From Halomonas sp. UBA3074 (GTDB lineage: Bacteria > Pseudomonadota > Gammaproteobacteria > Pseudomonadales > Halomonadaceae), in contig NZ_DFBS01000006.1 in assembly GCF_002366715.1 (NCBI RefSeq), positions 52,603 through 87,942 on the forward strand: DNA of 35,340 nt, given 5' to 3'. The translations under genes and the position numbers were made by a program. The notes under the pieces were generated by a model. The model was not told where the DNA came from and searched no databases. It worked only from the letters and a program-made list of their open reading frames with translations. This document shows, piece after piece, positions 7,687 to 15,923 of this stretch (the first letter of the stretch is position 1; every line of letters begins with the position of its first letter).

Positions 7687-8454
7687 ATGCAGCGTCAGGA
7701 GTTCGTTCAGCAGTTGTGGCTTGACTATGTACACACCCATCCCGGCATTGGCGCCCTGAGGCTATGGCCTTTATCGACCGCTGCCGAGTATCTAACGCTG
7801 GTCACACTCAACCATGGCCCATTTTCTGCCACGGCACTTAGTGGCAACCTAGCACACATGGGCTACCGCGCTGTCGGCCATTACGCGATGGCGGATAAAG
7901 GCTTATTGATTCATTTACTCGCCCCCAGCGACGGCGGTAGTTGGCTAGTGCTTGCAGAGTTGCAAATAGGCACCCTTTCAAAAGCGCCACGTGAAGCCAT
8001 TGAAGGGCTTGTGCGTCAATCGCACCCACAGGACTGCAAAGGGCATAACTTGCTCTGCCGGGGTAGGCCCTGGCCAATGCCTTCGTGGGCGCTTTATCAA
8101 CAGTTGCAGCAAGCCCACCCGCTAGCCGCCTGGCTTGCGGTGATGGGCCCTCGCCTGCACCACGCCGGGTTCGACTGTGGCCAGCTTGGTGAGTCGTTAG
8201 AATGCCTGGATCAGCGCCTTTACGAGGTGGGAATGCCCAGCCTGCAAGGGCAGCAAAATGGCGTTTTTACCGTGTCTTCCCTGTTAGAGCATCGCTTCTA
8301 CCCAACGACACCCCAGAAAGCCGTCTTCGCCGAAGGGGATGAACATCGCCTGTGCCTAGGCGGCCTGGCCCTGGTGCAAAAGCAGATAGCGCACAATAAC
8401 GAGCGGTTAGCCGATGTACTGTTGCCTGCACACACGCGTTGTGAAATGGCGTGA
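7687..8454 (+). CDS. DUF1338-like protein (possible 2-oxoadipate dioxygenase/decarboxylase relative)
   Basis: The 255-aa product resembles DUF1338, the fold of the Fe(II) enzyme HglS/YdcJ that turns 2-oxoadipate into D-2-hydroxyglutarate. Seen are an N-terminal FVQQLWLDYVHTHP helix, LAHMGYRAVGHYAMADKGLLIHLL, an ELQIGTLS segment and AAWLAVMGPRLHHAGFD, which fits the family's central His motif. It is much shorter than HglS, and the first metal-His region reads LNHGPF rather than the usual DHIAFRT, so substrate and activity are open. ATG 7687 is fixed by AAGGAG (7675-7680). Not part of an obvious operon. Confidence 0.55.
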   Translation: MQRQEFVQQLWLDYVHTHPGIGALRLWPLSTAAEYLTLVTLNHGPFSATALSGNLAHMGYRAVGHYAMADKGLLIHLLAPSDGGSWLVLAELQIGTLSKAPREAIEGLVRQSHPQDCKGHNLLCRGRPWPMPSWALYQQLQQAHPLAAWLAVMGPRLHHAGFDCGQLGESLECLDQRLYEVGMPSLQGQQNGVFTVSSLLEHRFYPTTPQKAVFAEGDEHRLCLGGLALVQKQIAHNNERLADVLLPAHTRCEMA

Positions 8455-8523
8455 GACACTGACGTTCAACCTTCAGCGCCCCACTTTTTGCCTGCTATTT
8501 AATTAAATCGGGCAAACGAGCCT

Positions 8524-9186
8524 TTAGGCATCGAACGTCATTTCGGGCACATGATCCGGCACGATTAGTTTGCCCGCGGTTTTTTCGACAATTTCTTCAA
8601 CGCTAACGCCCGGCGCACGTTCTTTTAGGATAAACGCACCGTCTTTAATTTCGAGATAGGCCAAATCGGTCAGCACTCGGTTAATACAGCCGGCCCCTGT
8701 CAGCGGCAGCTCGCATTTTTCCAGCAGTTTGGATTCGCCATGTTTAGAAGCGTGGGTCATGGTGCAGATAATATTGTCGGCACCGGCGACCAAATCCATG
8801 GCGCCGCCCATTCCTTTGATAAGCTTGCCCGGGATCATCCACGAGGCGATATTACCCTGCTGGTCAACCTCGAATGCGCCCAGTACCGTCAAATCAACGT
8901 GGCCACCCCGAATCATGGCAAACGATTCAGCTGAAGAGAAAATCGCCGCGCCAGGCCGCGCCGTTACGGTCTCTTTACCCGCATTGATCATATCCGCATC
9001 GAGCTCTTCTTCGCTGGGATAACGCCCCATCCCCAGCAGCCCATTCTCGGACTGCAGCATGACATCGATACCGTCCGGAATGTAATTGGCCACTAGCGTG
9101 GGAATGCCAATCCCCAAATTGACGTAAAAGCCATCTTGAAGTTCGCGCGCGACGCGCTGGGCCATTTGTTCACGTGTTAAAGCCAT
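8524..9186 (-). CDS. scoB: 3-oxoacid CoA-transferase subunit B
   Basis: Beta subunit of the heteromeric CoA-transferase that moves CoA from succinyl-CoA (or acetyl-CoA) to acetoacetate. The 220-aa product carries the catalytic glutamate E47 in SENGLLGMG, the GIGIPTLV nucleotide-like loop near residue 25, and the GGHVDLTVLGAFEVD motif. It lies 72 nt downstream of scoA and forms an operon with it. Both are divergent from the LysR gene at 10121. The combination with bdhA suggests ketone-body or PHB use. AtoA of short-chain fatty acid use is the alternative reading. Confidence 0.92.
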   Translation of the reverse strand: MALTREQMAQRVARELQDGFYVNLGIGIPTLVANYIPDGIDVMLQSENGLLGMGRYPSEEELDADMINAGKETVTARPGAAIFSSAESFAMIRGGHVDLTVLGAFEVDQQGNIASWMIPGKLIKGMGGAMDLVAGADNIICTMTHASKHGESKLLEKCELPLTGAGCINRVLTDLAYLEIKDGAFILKERAPGVSVEEIVEKTAGKLIVPDHVPEMTFDA

Positions 9187-9258
9187 GGTGACTACCTCTT
9201 ATTGAATCGTTAAGTGAGAAGCGAGAGAGACTTCTGAACGTTAAGTTTGGATAAAGAC

Positions 9259-9957
9259 TTAACTGCGCACCGTGCGTTTTTCGATACGCTTTTCAAACGT
9301 GCCTTGAATAATCCGATCCACATAAATACCCGGCGTATGGATCTGGCTGGGCTCGAGCTCTCCCGGCTCAACGATTTCTTCAACTTCGACCACGGTGATT
9401 TTTCCCGCCGTGGCGGCCATGGGGTTAAAATTTTGTGCCGTATGGCGATACATCACATTGCCGTAACGGTCCGCTTTCCAACCCTTCACAATGGCAAAGT
9501 CACCAATAATGGCTTCTTCTAAAATATAGTGCCGATCATTAAAGACCCGAACTTCTTTACCTTCGCCAATCGGCGTACCGTAACCGGTGGCGGTATAAAA
9601 AGCGGGGATACCCGCACCACCGGCACGCATTTTTTCTGCCAACGTGCCTTGAGGCGTCAGCACTACCTCAATTTCATCATTGAGCATCTGCTTCTCAAAC
9701 AAGGCGTTTTCGCCAACATAAGACGCCAGAATTTTTTTGATTTGGCGATCCTCTAGCAGTATCCCTAAGCCAAAACCATCCACGCCGCAGTTATTCGACA
9801 CCACGGTGAGATCTTTGACAGCGCGCCGCTTGATCTCGGCGATCAGGTTTTCGGGAATACCGCATAAGCCGAAGCCGCCAGCGATGACGGTCATACCACT
9901 TTCGATGCCTTCCATTGCTTCTTCGTAGGAAGCTACTCGCTTATCGAATCCTGCCAT
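9259..9957 (-). CDS. scoA: 3-oxoacid CoA-transferase subunit A
   Basis: Alpha subunit partner of scoB, family I CoA-transferase. The 232-aa product shows the CoA-binding glycine-rich loop AGGFGLCGIPENLI (residues 26-39), NNCGVDGFGLG, and the oxyanion/acyl-binding region TPQGTLAEKMRAGGAGIPAFYT. ATG 9957 follows GAGG in the leader. It is the first gene of the scoAB operon. The 163-bp gap to the divergent LysR gene contains a 7-bp-arm inverted repeat that may be the operator. Confidence 0.92.
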   Translation of the reverse strand: MAGFDKRVASYEEAMEGIESGMTVIAGGFGLCGIPENLIAEIKRRAVKDLTVVSNNCGVDGFGLGILLEDRQIKKILASYVGENALFEKQMLNDEIEVVLTPQGTLAEKMRAGGAGIPAFYTATGYGTPIGEGKEVRVFNDRHYILEEAIIGDFAIVKGWKADRYGNVMYRHTAQNFNPMAATAGKITVVEVEEIVEPGELEPSQIHTPGIYVDRIIQGTFEKRIEKRTVRS

Positions 9958-9993
9958 TGTTGTGCCTCACATTGTTGTCATTGATAGGAGTGG

Positions 9994-10015
9994 TCATTGC
10001 GTAAGCTGGCAATGA
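9994..10015. promoter_or_regulatory. inverted repeat, candidate LysR operator of scoAB
   Basis: TCATTGC (9994-10000) and GCAATGA (10009-10015) form a perfect 7-bp inverted repeat with 8 bp between. It sits in the gap between divergent scoA and the LysR gene, closer to scoA. LysR regulators often bind such dyads between themselves and their target. Binding is inferred from position only. Confidence 0.5.
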
Positions 10016-10120
10016 TGCAAAACCGCATCTAAAGAATAGTGCCAGTGTTGTCCCTGATGATATATTTGTTAAGTTTGTTTTTCTTATCAATTTATTAGTA
10101 AAAATAATAAAAGGCTTTTT

Positions 10121-11017
10121 ATGACGGTCAAACAGCTCCGGGCCTTCCTGGTGGTTGCCCAAACGCTCAGTTTTACGCAAGCTTGCGAGCGCCTGCATTT
10201 ATCTCAACCAGCACTGAGCCTGGCGATTAAGGGGCTGGAAGCGTCACTGGGAGGCAAGCTGCTAATCCGCAGTACTCGCAGTGTTAGGCTAACCCCGGAA
10301 GGCGAGTCACTGCTACCGTTAGCCAAACATTTGCTGGCCCAGTGGGACAATACCGAAGAGCGCTTGCGCCAGCGCTTCACCCTACAACTAGGGCGACTCA
10401 GCGTCGCTGCCATGCCCGCTTTCGCCTGTAACTTATTACCTGCAGCGTTAGTCAACTTCCGACAACACTATCCGAAAATCAATATTACCGTGCACGATGT
10501 CATCAATGAGGAAGTCACTGAAATGGTGCGCTCTCGCCAAGTAGAGATGGGCATCGCCTTTTCACCCGAAGGCACAGGGAGTCTGCACTTCACCCCGCTG
10601 TTTGAAGATCATTTTGTGGCCGTGGTACCGCCAACGTCTTCCCTCAATCAGGCTTCACAGCTTGCATGGTCGACGCTTCTCGAACATGACTTCATCACGC
10701 TTCAACGCCCTTCGATGGTTCGCCGTTTACTTGAACAAGAGCTGCGAAAACAAGCAATGGAGCTGCCGGTGGCATTCGAAAGCCATCAGCTCTCCACCGT
10801 GGGTAGAATGGTGGCCGACGGTTTGGGTGTCAGTGCAGTGCCTTCTATGTGCATTCGCCAAATGCAGGAACTGGGCGCACGCTGCATCCCACTGACAGCG
10901 CCCGCGATCTCTTGCCGGGTCGGTATTTTGACGCATCAAGAGCTATCCGTTGCCGCCCACGCGCTGCGCACCGTGTTACTCGAGACCGTTCAAGCGCCTT
11001 CGCTAACTCTTGACTAA
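10121..11017 (+). CDS. LysR-family regulator, probably of scoAB
   Basis: Cytoplasmic LysR-type transcription factor of 298 aa. The N-terminal winged helix (residues 1-60) has the signature TQACERLHLSQPALSLAIKGLEASLGGKLL. A linker helix and a periplasmic-binding-protein-like co-inducer domain (about 90-295) follow. ATG 10121 has AAGG at 6 nt. It is transcribed divergently from scoA, the classic arrangement for a LysR regulator and its target, so control of CoA-transferase expression is inferred. The inducer is unknown. Acetoacetate or 3-hydroxybutyrate would be reasonable. Confidence 0.88.
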   Translation: MTVKQLRAFLVVAQTLSFTQACERLHLSQPALSLAIKGLEASLGGKLLIRSTRSVRLTPEGESLLPLAKHLLAQWDNTEERLRQRFTLQLGRLSVAAMPAFACNLLPAALVNFRQHYPKINITVHDVINEEVTEMVRSRQVEMGIAFSPEGTGSLHFTPLFEDHFVAVVPPTSSLNQASQLAWSTLLEHDFITLQRPSMVRRLLEQELRKQAMELPVAFESHQLSTVGRMVADGLGVSAVPSMCIRQMQELGARCIPLTAPAISCRVGILTHQELSVAAHALRTVLLETVQAPSLTLD

Positions 11018-11155
11018 ACCCTTACTCAGCTAAATCCTCACGCAACTAAATCATCACTAAGATGATGAAGTGCGCGGGGTTTATGCTGGGCAGCGTGGCT
11101 AGGATCCTTTAGCATTCAGTATTACGCTATTCGTCTGACGGTAAGGAAACGTGGT

Positions 11156-12037
11156 ATGCCTATTTTAAAGGGGCTTGTCAGCGCACTGCTGCTAACGCTC
11201 AACACGCTATTTTGGGGCGTACCGCTAATTCTGTTAACGCTGCTTAAAGTCATTGCCCCCGGCCAGCGGCTGAAACAGAAGGTATTGCGGGGGTTAAATA
11301 GCGTGGCGCTCAACTGGATTGGTTTCAATCTGTGGTGGATGCGCCATTGGCTAAAACCTGACGTCACCATGACGGTTCCCGAGCAGTTAAGCCCTCAGCA
11401 GTGGTGGCTAGTGATCTCTAACCACCGCAGTTGGACCGATATCTTCATGCTGTTTATGGCCTTACACCGGCGTATTCCTATGCCGCGTTTTTTTCTTAAG
11501 CGTCAGTTAATCTGGATTCCTATCGTGGGTTTGGCTTTTTGGGCGCTAGAATTTCCCTTCATGCGCCGTTTTAGCCGCGAACAAATAGCGAAAAACCCTA
11601 AACTTGCGTCGATTGACCGCGCCTCTACCGAGCGGATGTGCCAACAGGCCCGTCATGCGCCCATTGCGATTTTTAATTTTGTGGAAGGTACGCGGTTTAG
11701 CGTTGCCAAGCGCGATGCCCAGCAAAGTCCTTTCCGCCACTTATTACGCCCTAAAGCGGGCGGCGTCGCACAAGTTCTTAGCCTGCTAGGCAGTCAGTTA
11801 GATGGTATCCTGGATGTGACCATAAGCTATACCAATCCCTCCCCTACTTTCTGGGGTTTTTTGTGTGGCAATGAAGCACCCATTACGCTGCACGCACGGC
11901 AATTAGCTATTCCCCAGTGGATGTACGCAACTAATAACCACGACGAAAAGCAGCATAAGGAACGTTTCCACACATGGATCAATTCACTCTGGCGGGAAAA
12001 AGATGGCCTGTTGGACGACAGCACCAATCACGACTAA
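11156..12037 (+). CDS. yihG: YihG-type 1-acylglycerol-3-phosphate acyltransferase
   Basis: Inner-membrane acyltransferase of the PlsC family that acylates lysophosphatidic acid, as described for E. coli YihG. The 293-aa product has one or two N-terminal membrane helices (about 5-33), the catalytic NHxxxxD motif NHRSWTD (H90, D95), the FLKRQLIWIPIVGLAFWAL segment, and the phosphate-binding EGTR (177-180). The closing INSLWREKDGLL matches YihG by memory. AAGGAA precedes ATG 11156. The last 64 nt overlap the start of the next lipoprotein gene, suggesting translational coupling. Confidence 0.9.
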   Translation: MPILKGLVSALLLTLNTLFWGVPLILLTLLKVIAPGQRLKQKVLRGLNSVALNWIGFNLWWMRHWLKPDVTMTVPEQLSPQQWWLVISNHRSWTDIFMLFMALHRRIPMPRFFLKRQLIWIPIVGLAFWALEFPFMRRFSREQIAKNPKLASIDRASTERMCQQARHAPIAIFNFVEGTRFSVAKRDAQQSPFRHLLRPKAGGVAQVLSLLGSQLDGILDVTISYTNPSPTFWGFLCGNEAPITLHARQLAIPQWMYATNNHDEKQHKERFHTWINSLWREKDGLLDDSTNHD

Positions 12038-12936
12038 TTGGCTTGATCAGCTCGTGCCTGCTAGCCGGTATGCTTGTTGGCTGTGCCAGTGGCCCACCAT
12101 CTCAATCGCAGCGTGCGGCCGTTCCAAGTACGGCTCAGATTAGTGGCAACTGGGTACAAGTGCAGCGCGGTGATACGTTGGGGCAAATGGCGGCTCGGGC
12201 GAATGTCCCGCTAGAGCGATTACAACGATTCAACCCCGGCGTGAATGCACGGCGCCTTGAGGTCGGTCAACGGCTTTTGATCCCCACGCAACAAGAGCGC
12301 GCGCCCTCGGGCGGCCCTTATCGTTACCAAATTCGCCCAGGCGATACGTTCTCAAGCGTTGCTCGCCACTTTGGCACCACCAGCGGGCGCATACAGAGCG
12401 CCAACCCGAGCGCAACGCCTACTAACCTACGCGTAGGTCAGGTGGTCAGTATACCTCTTGGCGGTTCAGCGCCTCGACGTGCATCCAGCGGCAGTAGTTC
12501 AGCTAACGCTAGCCGCCCCGCTGCCACACCCAGTAGCGCGCCCAGCCAAGCGCTGCCCAGCTCGGCCAGACGATGGCCCTGGCCGCTGGACGATTATCGT
12601 GTCGTCCGTCGTTTTGGTCCTGATAGCCGTGGCACGCTGCAGCCCATGCTGCTGGCGACTCAAGCCGGCGCCCAAGCAAAATCCGTCGCCCCCGGCGAAG
12701 TACGTTTTGCTGATGGCATGCGTCAGCTAGGTGAAGTCGTAATCGTGCACCATGCCGACAACCTACAAACCGTATACGCACTGTGCGACCGCATTCTGGT
12801 CGAGGTCGGTAAGCAAGTAAGCGCAGGTGATGCACTTTGTGAAGTTGGACAAAGTAGCGCCACACAACGCTATGACCTTCTGTTTGATCTACGCCAGGGA
12901 GGCAAACCCATCGACCCAAGGCAAGTATTGCGCTAA
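11974..12936 (+). CDS. LysM lipoprotein with degenerate M23 (LytM) domain, NlpD/ActS-like
   Basis: Predicted outer-membrane lipoprotein of 320 aa with lipobox LVGC (Cys37). Two LysM peptidoglycan-binding repeats follow (about 58-105 and 114-160), then an Ser/Ala/Pro-rich linker (161-198) and an M23/LytM-like domain (200-320). The zinc and catalytic motifs of active M23 enzymes are missing: the HxxxD region reads TLQPMLLAT, YAH is YAL, and HxH is YDLLF. By analogy with NlpD and ActS it may activate amidases rather than cut peptidoglycan. ATG 11974 lies 64 nt inside yihG, after AAGGAA at 11 nt. A start at a later Leu codon near 12043 would leave a shorter signal peptide. Confidence 0.85.
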   Translation: MDQFTLAGKRWPVGRQHQSRLIGLISSCLLAGMLVGCASGPPSQSQRAAVPSTAQISGNWVQVQRGDTLGQMAARANVPLERLQRFNPGVNARRLEVGQRLLIPTQQERAPSGGPYRYQIRPGDTFSSVARHFGTTSGRIQSANPSATPTNLRVGQVVSIPLGGSAPRRASSGSSSANASRPAATPSSAPSQALPSSARRWPWPLDDYRVVRRFGPDSRGTLQPMLLATQAGAQAKSVAPGEVRFADGMRQLGEVVIVHHADNLQTVYALCDRILVEVGKQVSAGDALCEVGQSSATQRYDLLFDLRQGGKPIDPRQVLR

Positions 12937-12985
12937 CGGGGTTTGTGACGCGCTTACTAAAGCGTATGTTAAAGCCCTTAAAAGC

Positions 12986-13015
12986 AAACGGCCCCTGTTT
13001 AAACAGGGGCCGTTT
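12986..13015. terminator. perfect 15-bp-arm bidirectional terminator
   Basis: AAACGGCCCCTGTTT (12986-13000) is followed directly by its exact reverse complement (13001-13015). It lies between the stop codons of the lipoprotein gene (plus) and gcvT (minus). The minus-strand exit reads TTTGCTTTT and the plus-strand exit TTTGG, so it should end both transcripts. Confidence 0.85.
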
Positions 13016-13044
13016 GGTTAAGCAGGCTAGCCTACGCTGTTATG

Positions 13045-14157
13045 TTAGCCGCGGTAATAGCCAGGTTTAACAAACGGCATGGGGGTAACCACCATCGGTA
13101 GCTGCTTACCCCGCACTACCGCGTATACGGTGCTTTGGGGGGCTTCCAGTTCACGGCTCACATAGCCCATCGCGACCGGCTTGCCAACGCTTGGGCCAAA
13201 GGTGCCTGAGGTCACACTGCCCACTTCATTACCGCTTGCATCCACCAGCGGAGCCCCTTCCCGAACCGGTGCACGCCCGTCGGCTAACAGGCCAACGCGC
13301 TTACGGGTATGATCTTTGGCATCCACTTGGTGCAGGATAATGTCAGCACCCGGAAAACCTCCTGGACGCTCACCACCGTGGCGGCGGGGTTTGCCAATTG
13401 CCCAGATTAGCCCCGCTTCCACGGGCGTCGTCTGCATATCCATATCGTGCCCATAGAGGCAAAGCCCGGCTTCAAGACGCAGCGAATCACGTGCCCCAAG
13501 ACCAATCGCTTCGACTTCGGGCTCGGCTAGCAGCTGTTCGGCGAAAGCTTCACAGGCATCAGAAGCCACTGAAATTTCAAAACCATCTTCACCGGTATAA
13601 CCACTGCGGCTCACCCATACTTCCTGCCCCGCCATAGTGAAGCGGCCGTGCTGCATAAACACCAGCTCACAGGCCTCAGGGCACAACCGTTGCATTACAT
13701 CCCGCGCCTGGGGACCCTGGAGCGCCAGCAGGCCGCGGTCCAACGTCTCAATCTCATGAGTTGACGCTAGATTTAAACGTAAGTGGGCTAAATCCTGATC
13801 CTTACAAGCCGCGTTCACCACGAGATAAAAATGATCACCGGCATTAACCACCATCAAATCATCAATGATGCCGCCTTCGCTGCTAGTCAAGAGACCGTAG
13901 CGCTGAGCGCCTTTATCAAGCCCTACTAAATCGGCGGGTATCAAGGTTTCCAGCGCTTCAGCAACGTTATCGCCGGAAACGCTAATTTGCCCCATGTGTG
14001 AGACGTCAAACAAGCCACACTGTTGGCGAGAGTGCTCATGCTCTTTTTTGACCCCCAGGGGGTACTGCACAGGCATTTCGTAACCCGCAAAAGGCACCAT
14101 CTTGGCACCCAGTTTAAGGTGCAGCGCGTGCAGCGGCGTTTGCTTCAATTCTGACAT
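13045..14157 (-). CDS. gcvT: GcvT: aminomethyltransferase of the glycine cleavage system
   Basis: T-protein: takes the aminomethyl group from the lipoyl arm of GcvH, releases ammonia and gives 5,10-methylene-THF. The 370-aa product has the family landmarks VPFAGYEMPVQY, CGLFDVSHMGQ, NAACKDQDL, SRSGYTGEDGFEI and the C-terminal VTSGTFGPSVGKPVAMGYV. ATG 14157 follows GAGGAAAG. The in-frame GTG at 14172 overlaps that site and is unlikely. It is separated from the symporter upstream by a terminator, so it is expressed by read-through or from a promoter in the 119-nt gap. gcvH and gcvP are divergent 2 kb away. Confidence 0.94.
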   Translation of the reverse strand: MSELKQTPLHALHLKLGAKMVPFAGYEMPVQYPLGVKKEHEHSRQQCGLFDVSHMGQISVSGDNVAEALETLIPADLVGLDKGAQRYGLLTSSEGGIIDDLMVVNAGDHFYLVVNAACKDQDLAHLRLNLASTHEIETLDRGLLALQGPQARDVMQRLCPEACELVFMQHGRFTMAGQEVWVSRSGYTGEDGFEISVASDACEAFAEQLLAEPEVEAIGLGARDSLRLEAGLCLYGHDMDMQTTPVEAGLIWAIGKPRRHGGERPGGFPGADIILHQVDAKDHTRKRVGLLADGRAPVREGAPLVDASGNEVGSVTSGTFGPSVGKPVAMGYVSRELEAPQSTVYAVVRGKQLPMVVTPMPFVKPGYYRG

Positions 14158-14188
14158 GGGGGCTTTCCTCACTTAACATTCTTCACTC

Positions 14189-14230
14189 AAAAAAGAGAGC
14201 GGGAAGCCACTTCGCTGTGCCTTCCCGACT
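14189..14230 (-). terminator. intrinsic terminator after the AGCS symporter, before gcvT
   Basis: On the minus strand CGGGAAG (from 14227) pairs with CTTCCCG (to 14200), with three further inner pairs around a 6-nt loop. Five bases later comes a run of six T (14194 to 14189). It lies between the symporter stop and the gcvT start, so it can limit read-through into gcvT. Confidence 0.75.
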
Positions 14231-14276
14231 CCCTTCACCCATTCTCTACTGCTATTTAGCTGACAAGCGGCGCATT

Positions 14277-15683
14277 TTATTGATCATGTTCCAGCTCTTC
14301 ACCCGGCAGCACATCTTTGCCGTCGAAATAGTCCTTGGTTAGCTTAAAGACTACCGGCGAAAGCAGTGCCAAGGCAATCAGGTTGGGAATGGCCATCATG
14401 GCATTGAAGGTATCGGCCATTAGCCAGATAAACCCCAGTTGAGCGATAGCGCCTAGCGGGATCGCCAACACGAACAGCACCCGGTAGATCATGATAGAGC
14501 GGGTTCCAAACAGGAACTGGCAGCACTTCTCACCATAAAACGACCAGCCAAGAATGGTGGTAAACGCAAAAATGGCCAGGGCTACCGCCACAATCTGGTT
14601 ACCAAACCCGGGTAGCGCGGCATCAAACGAAAGTGCCGTCAACGACGCACCCGCCTCGCCCTCTATCCACACGGTCGAGGTCAAAATAACCAAGGCCGTA
14701 ATCGTGCAAACCACGATGGTATCGATAAAAGTACCCAGCATGGCGATCAAGCCCTGGCGCACCGGGTTTTTGGTTTTGGCGGCCGCATGGGCAATCGGCG
14801 CACTACCCAACCCCGCTTCATTGGAGAAAATGCCGCGTGCCACACCAAAACGAATGGCCGCCATTACCGCCGCACCGGCAAAACCACCGGCAGCGGCCAT
14901 GGGGTTAAAGGCGTAATAGAAGATCAAGCCAAAGGCTTCACCGATTTGCCCGGCGTTGATAATCAACACCAGCAGGCCTGCGACCACATAGGCAATGCCC
15001 ATGATAGGCACCAGTTTGCCCGCCACCTTGGCAATACGCTTGATGCCGCCAAGTATTACCGCCCCGGCCAACACCATAATGACAACACCACTAAGCCATG
15101 TGGGAATACCAAAAGTTGCATCCATGGCATCAGCGACCGAGTTAGATTGCACGGTATTACCAATACCAAACGCGGCCACTGCACCAAAGAAAGCAAACAC
15201 ACCGCCTAGCCAAAGCCACTTTTTGCCCAAGCCATTTTTGATATAAAACATCGGCCCACCGATGTGAAAGCCAGTGCTATCCGTTTCGCGATAGCGCACT
15301 GCTAATACCGCCTCGGCAAATTTTGTCGCCATACCCACCAAGGCGGTAATCCACATCCAAAAAACCGCCCCGGGACCACCTAGCGCAATGGCTGTGGCTA
15401 CCCCCGCAATGTTGCCAGTGCCAATCGTCGCTGAAAGCGCTGTCATCAACGCGTCAAAGGGAGATATTTCGCCCTCATCACCGTCTTTGGCAACCCCTTT
15501 ATCCACGCTGGGTTTTAGTTCGCGGCCTGCCCACATTAGCTTGAAACCCATGCCGAGCTTTCTAATCGGCATCAGTTTCAAGCCAAGCTGTAAGTAGATC
15601 CCCACACCCAAAAGTAAAATCAACATGACGGGGCCCCAGACCACGCCATTGATTGCCCCCAAAAGGCTCGTTAAAGTTTCCAC
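14277..15683 (-). CDS. AGCS-family sodium:alanine/glycine symporter
   Basis: Inner-membrane Na+-coupled amino-acid carrier of 468 aa with about ten to eleven membrane helices. Family motifs are visible: SATIGTGNIAGVATAIALGGPGAVFWMW, ISAL-like LTALSFDAALPGFGNQIVAVAL, GVARGIFSNEAGLGSAPIAHAAAKT, and FTTILGWSFYGEKC. GAGGAG precedes ATG 15683. Being embedded between gcvT and gcvH-gcvP, glycine is the most likely substrate (inference), with alanine as the family default. It shares the 398-bp divergent control region with gcvH. Confidence 0.92.
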   Translation of the reverse strand: METLTSLLGAINGVVWGPVMLILLLGVGIYLQLGLKLMPIRKLGMGFKLMWAGRELKPSVDKGVAKDGDEGEISPFDALMTALSATIGTGNIAGVATAIALGGPGAVFWMWITALVGMATKFAEAVLAVRYRETDSTGFHIGGPMFYIKNGLGKKWLWLGGVFAFFGAVAAFGIGNTVQSNSVADAMDATFGIPTWLSGVVIMVLAGAVILGGIKRIAKVAGKLVPIMGIAYVVAGLLVLIINAGQIGEAFGLIFYYAFNPMAAAGGFAGAAVMAAIRFGVARGIFSNEAGLGSAPIAHAAAKTKNPVRQGLIAMLGTFIDTIVVCTITALVILTSTVWIEGEAGASLTALSFDAALPGFGNQIVAVALAIFAFTTILGWSFYGEKCCQFLFGTRSIMIYRVLFVLAIPLGAIAQLGFIWLMADTFNAMMAIPNLIALALLSPVVFKLTKDYFDGKDVLPGEELEHDQ

Positions 15684-15862
15684 GTGTATCTCCTCACTCC
15701 GTTGGTTAGGAATAATTATTGCACTTATGAACGCCGCTCGTGTTGATTAGCATGCGTTTTACTTGTTTTACACCATGAACTCAGCAAGCATCTAGGGTAA
15801 TGTCGCTTGCGCATAGAGGATGCCGCTTTTTTCGCAACCCCGATTAGGCGATAAGTTACCAG

Positions 15863-15877
15863 ATTCGTGACACGAAT
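15863..15877. promoter_or_regulatory. perfect palindrome 1, candidate operator (symporter/gcvH)
   Basis: ATTCGTGACACGAAT is a perfect 7-1-7 dyad in the divergent glycine control region, about 180 bp from the symporter start and 205 bp from gcvH. The binding protein is unknown. Confidence 0.5.
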
Positions 15878-15905
15878 TGCGTCGCCAAGGAGCAATCAAG
15901 AAATT

Positions 15906-15923
15906 TGTTTCCGATCGGAAACA
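15906..15923. promoter_or_regulatory. perfect 18-bp palindrome 2, candidate TyrR/GcsR-like box
   Basis: TGTTTCCGATCGGAAACA is an 18-bp perfect palindrome with the TGT-N12-ACA frame of TyrR-type boxes. In Pseudomonas the TyrR-like activator GcsR controls glycine-cleavage genes, so a relative acting here is a reasonable inference, although the inner bases differ from the GcsR site I remember. Confidence 0.5.

Noticed and set aside
8487..8516. Hairpin TTTGCC...GGCAAA around ATTTAATTAAAT between the DUF1338-like gene and scoB
   Set aside because: The arms are off-centre with an unequal internal loop, and no T-run follows on either strand, so a terminator call is not supported.
15868..15880. Sigma54-type promoter (TGACACG followed by TTGC)
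   Set aside because: The spacing between the G of the -24 block and the G of the -12 block is 10 rather than 12, and the GG is GA. It is better explained as part of the ATTCGTGACACGAAT palindrome.
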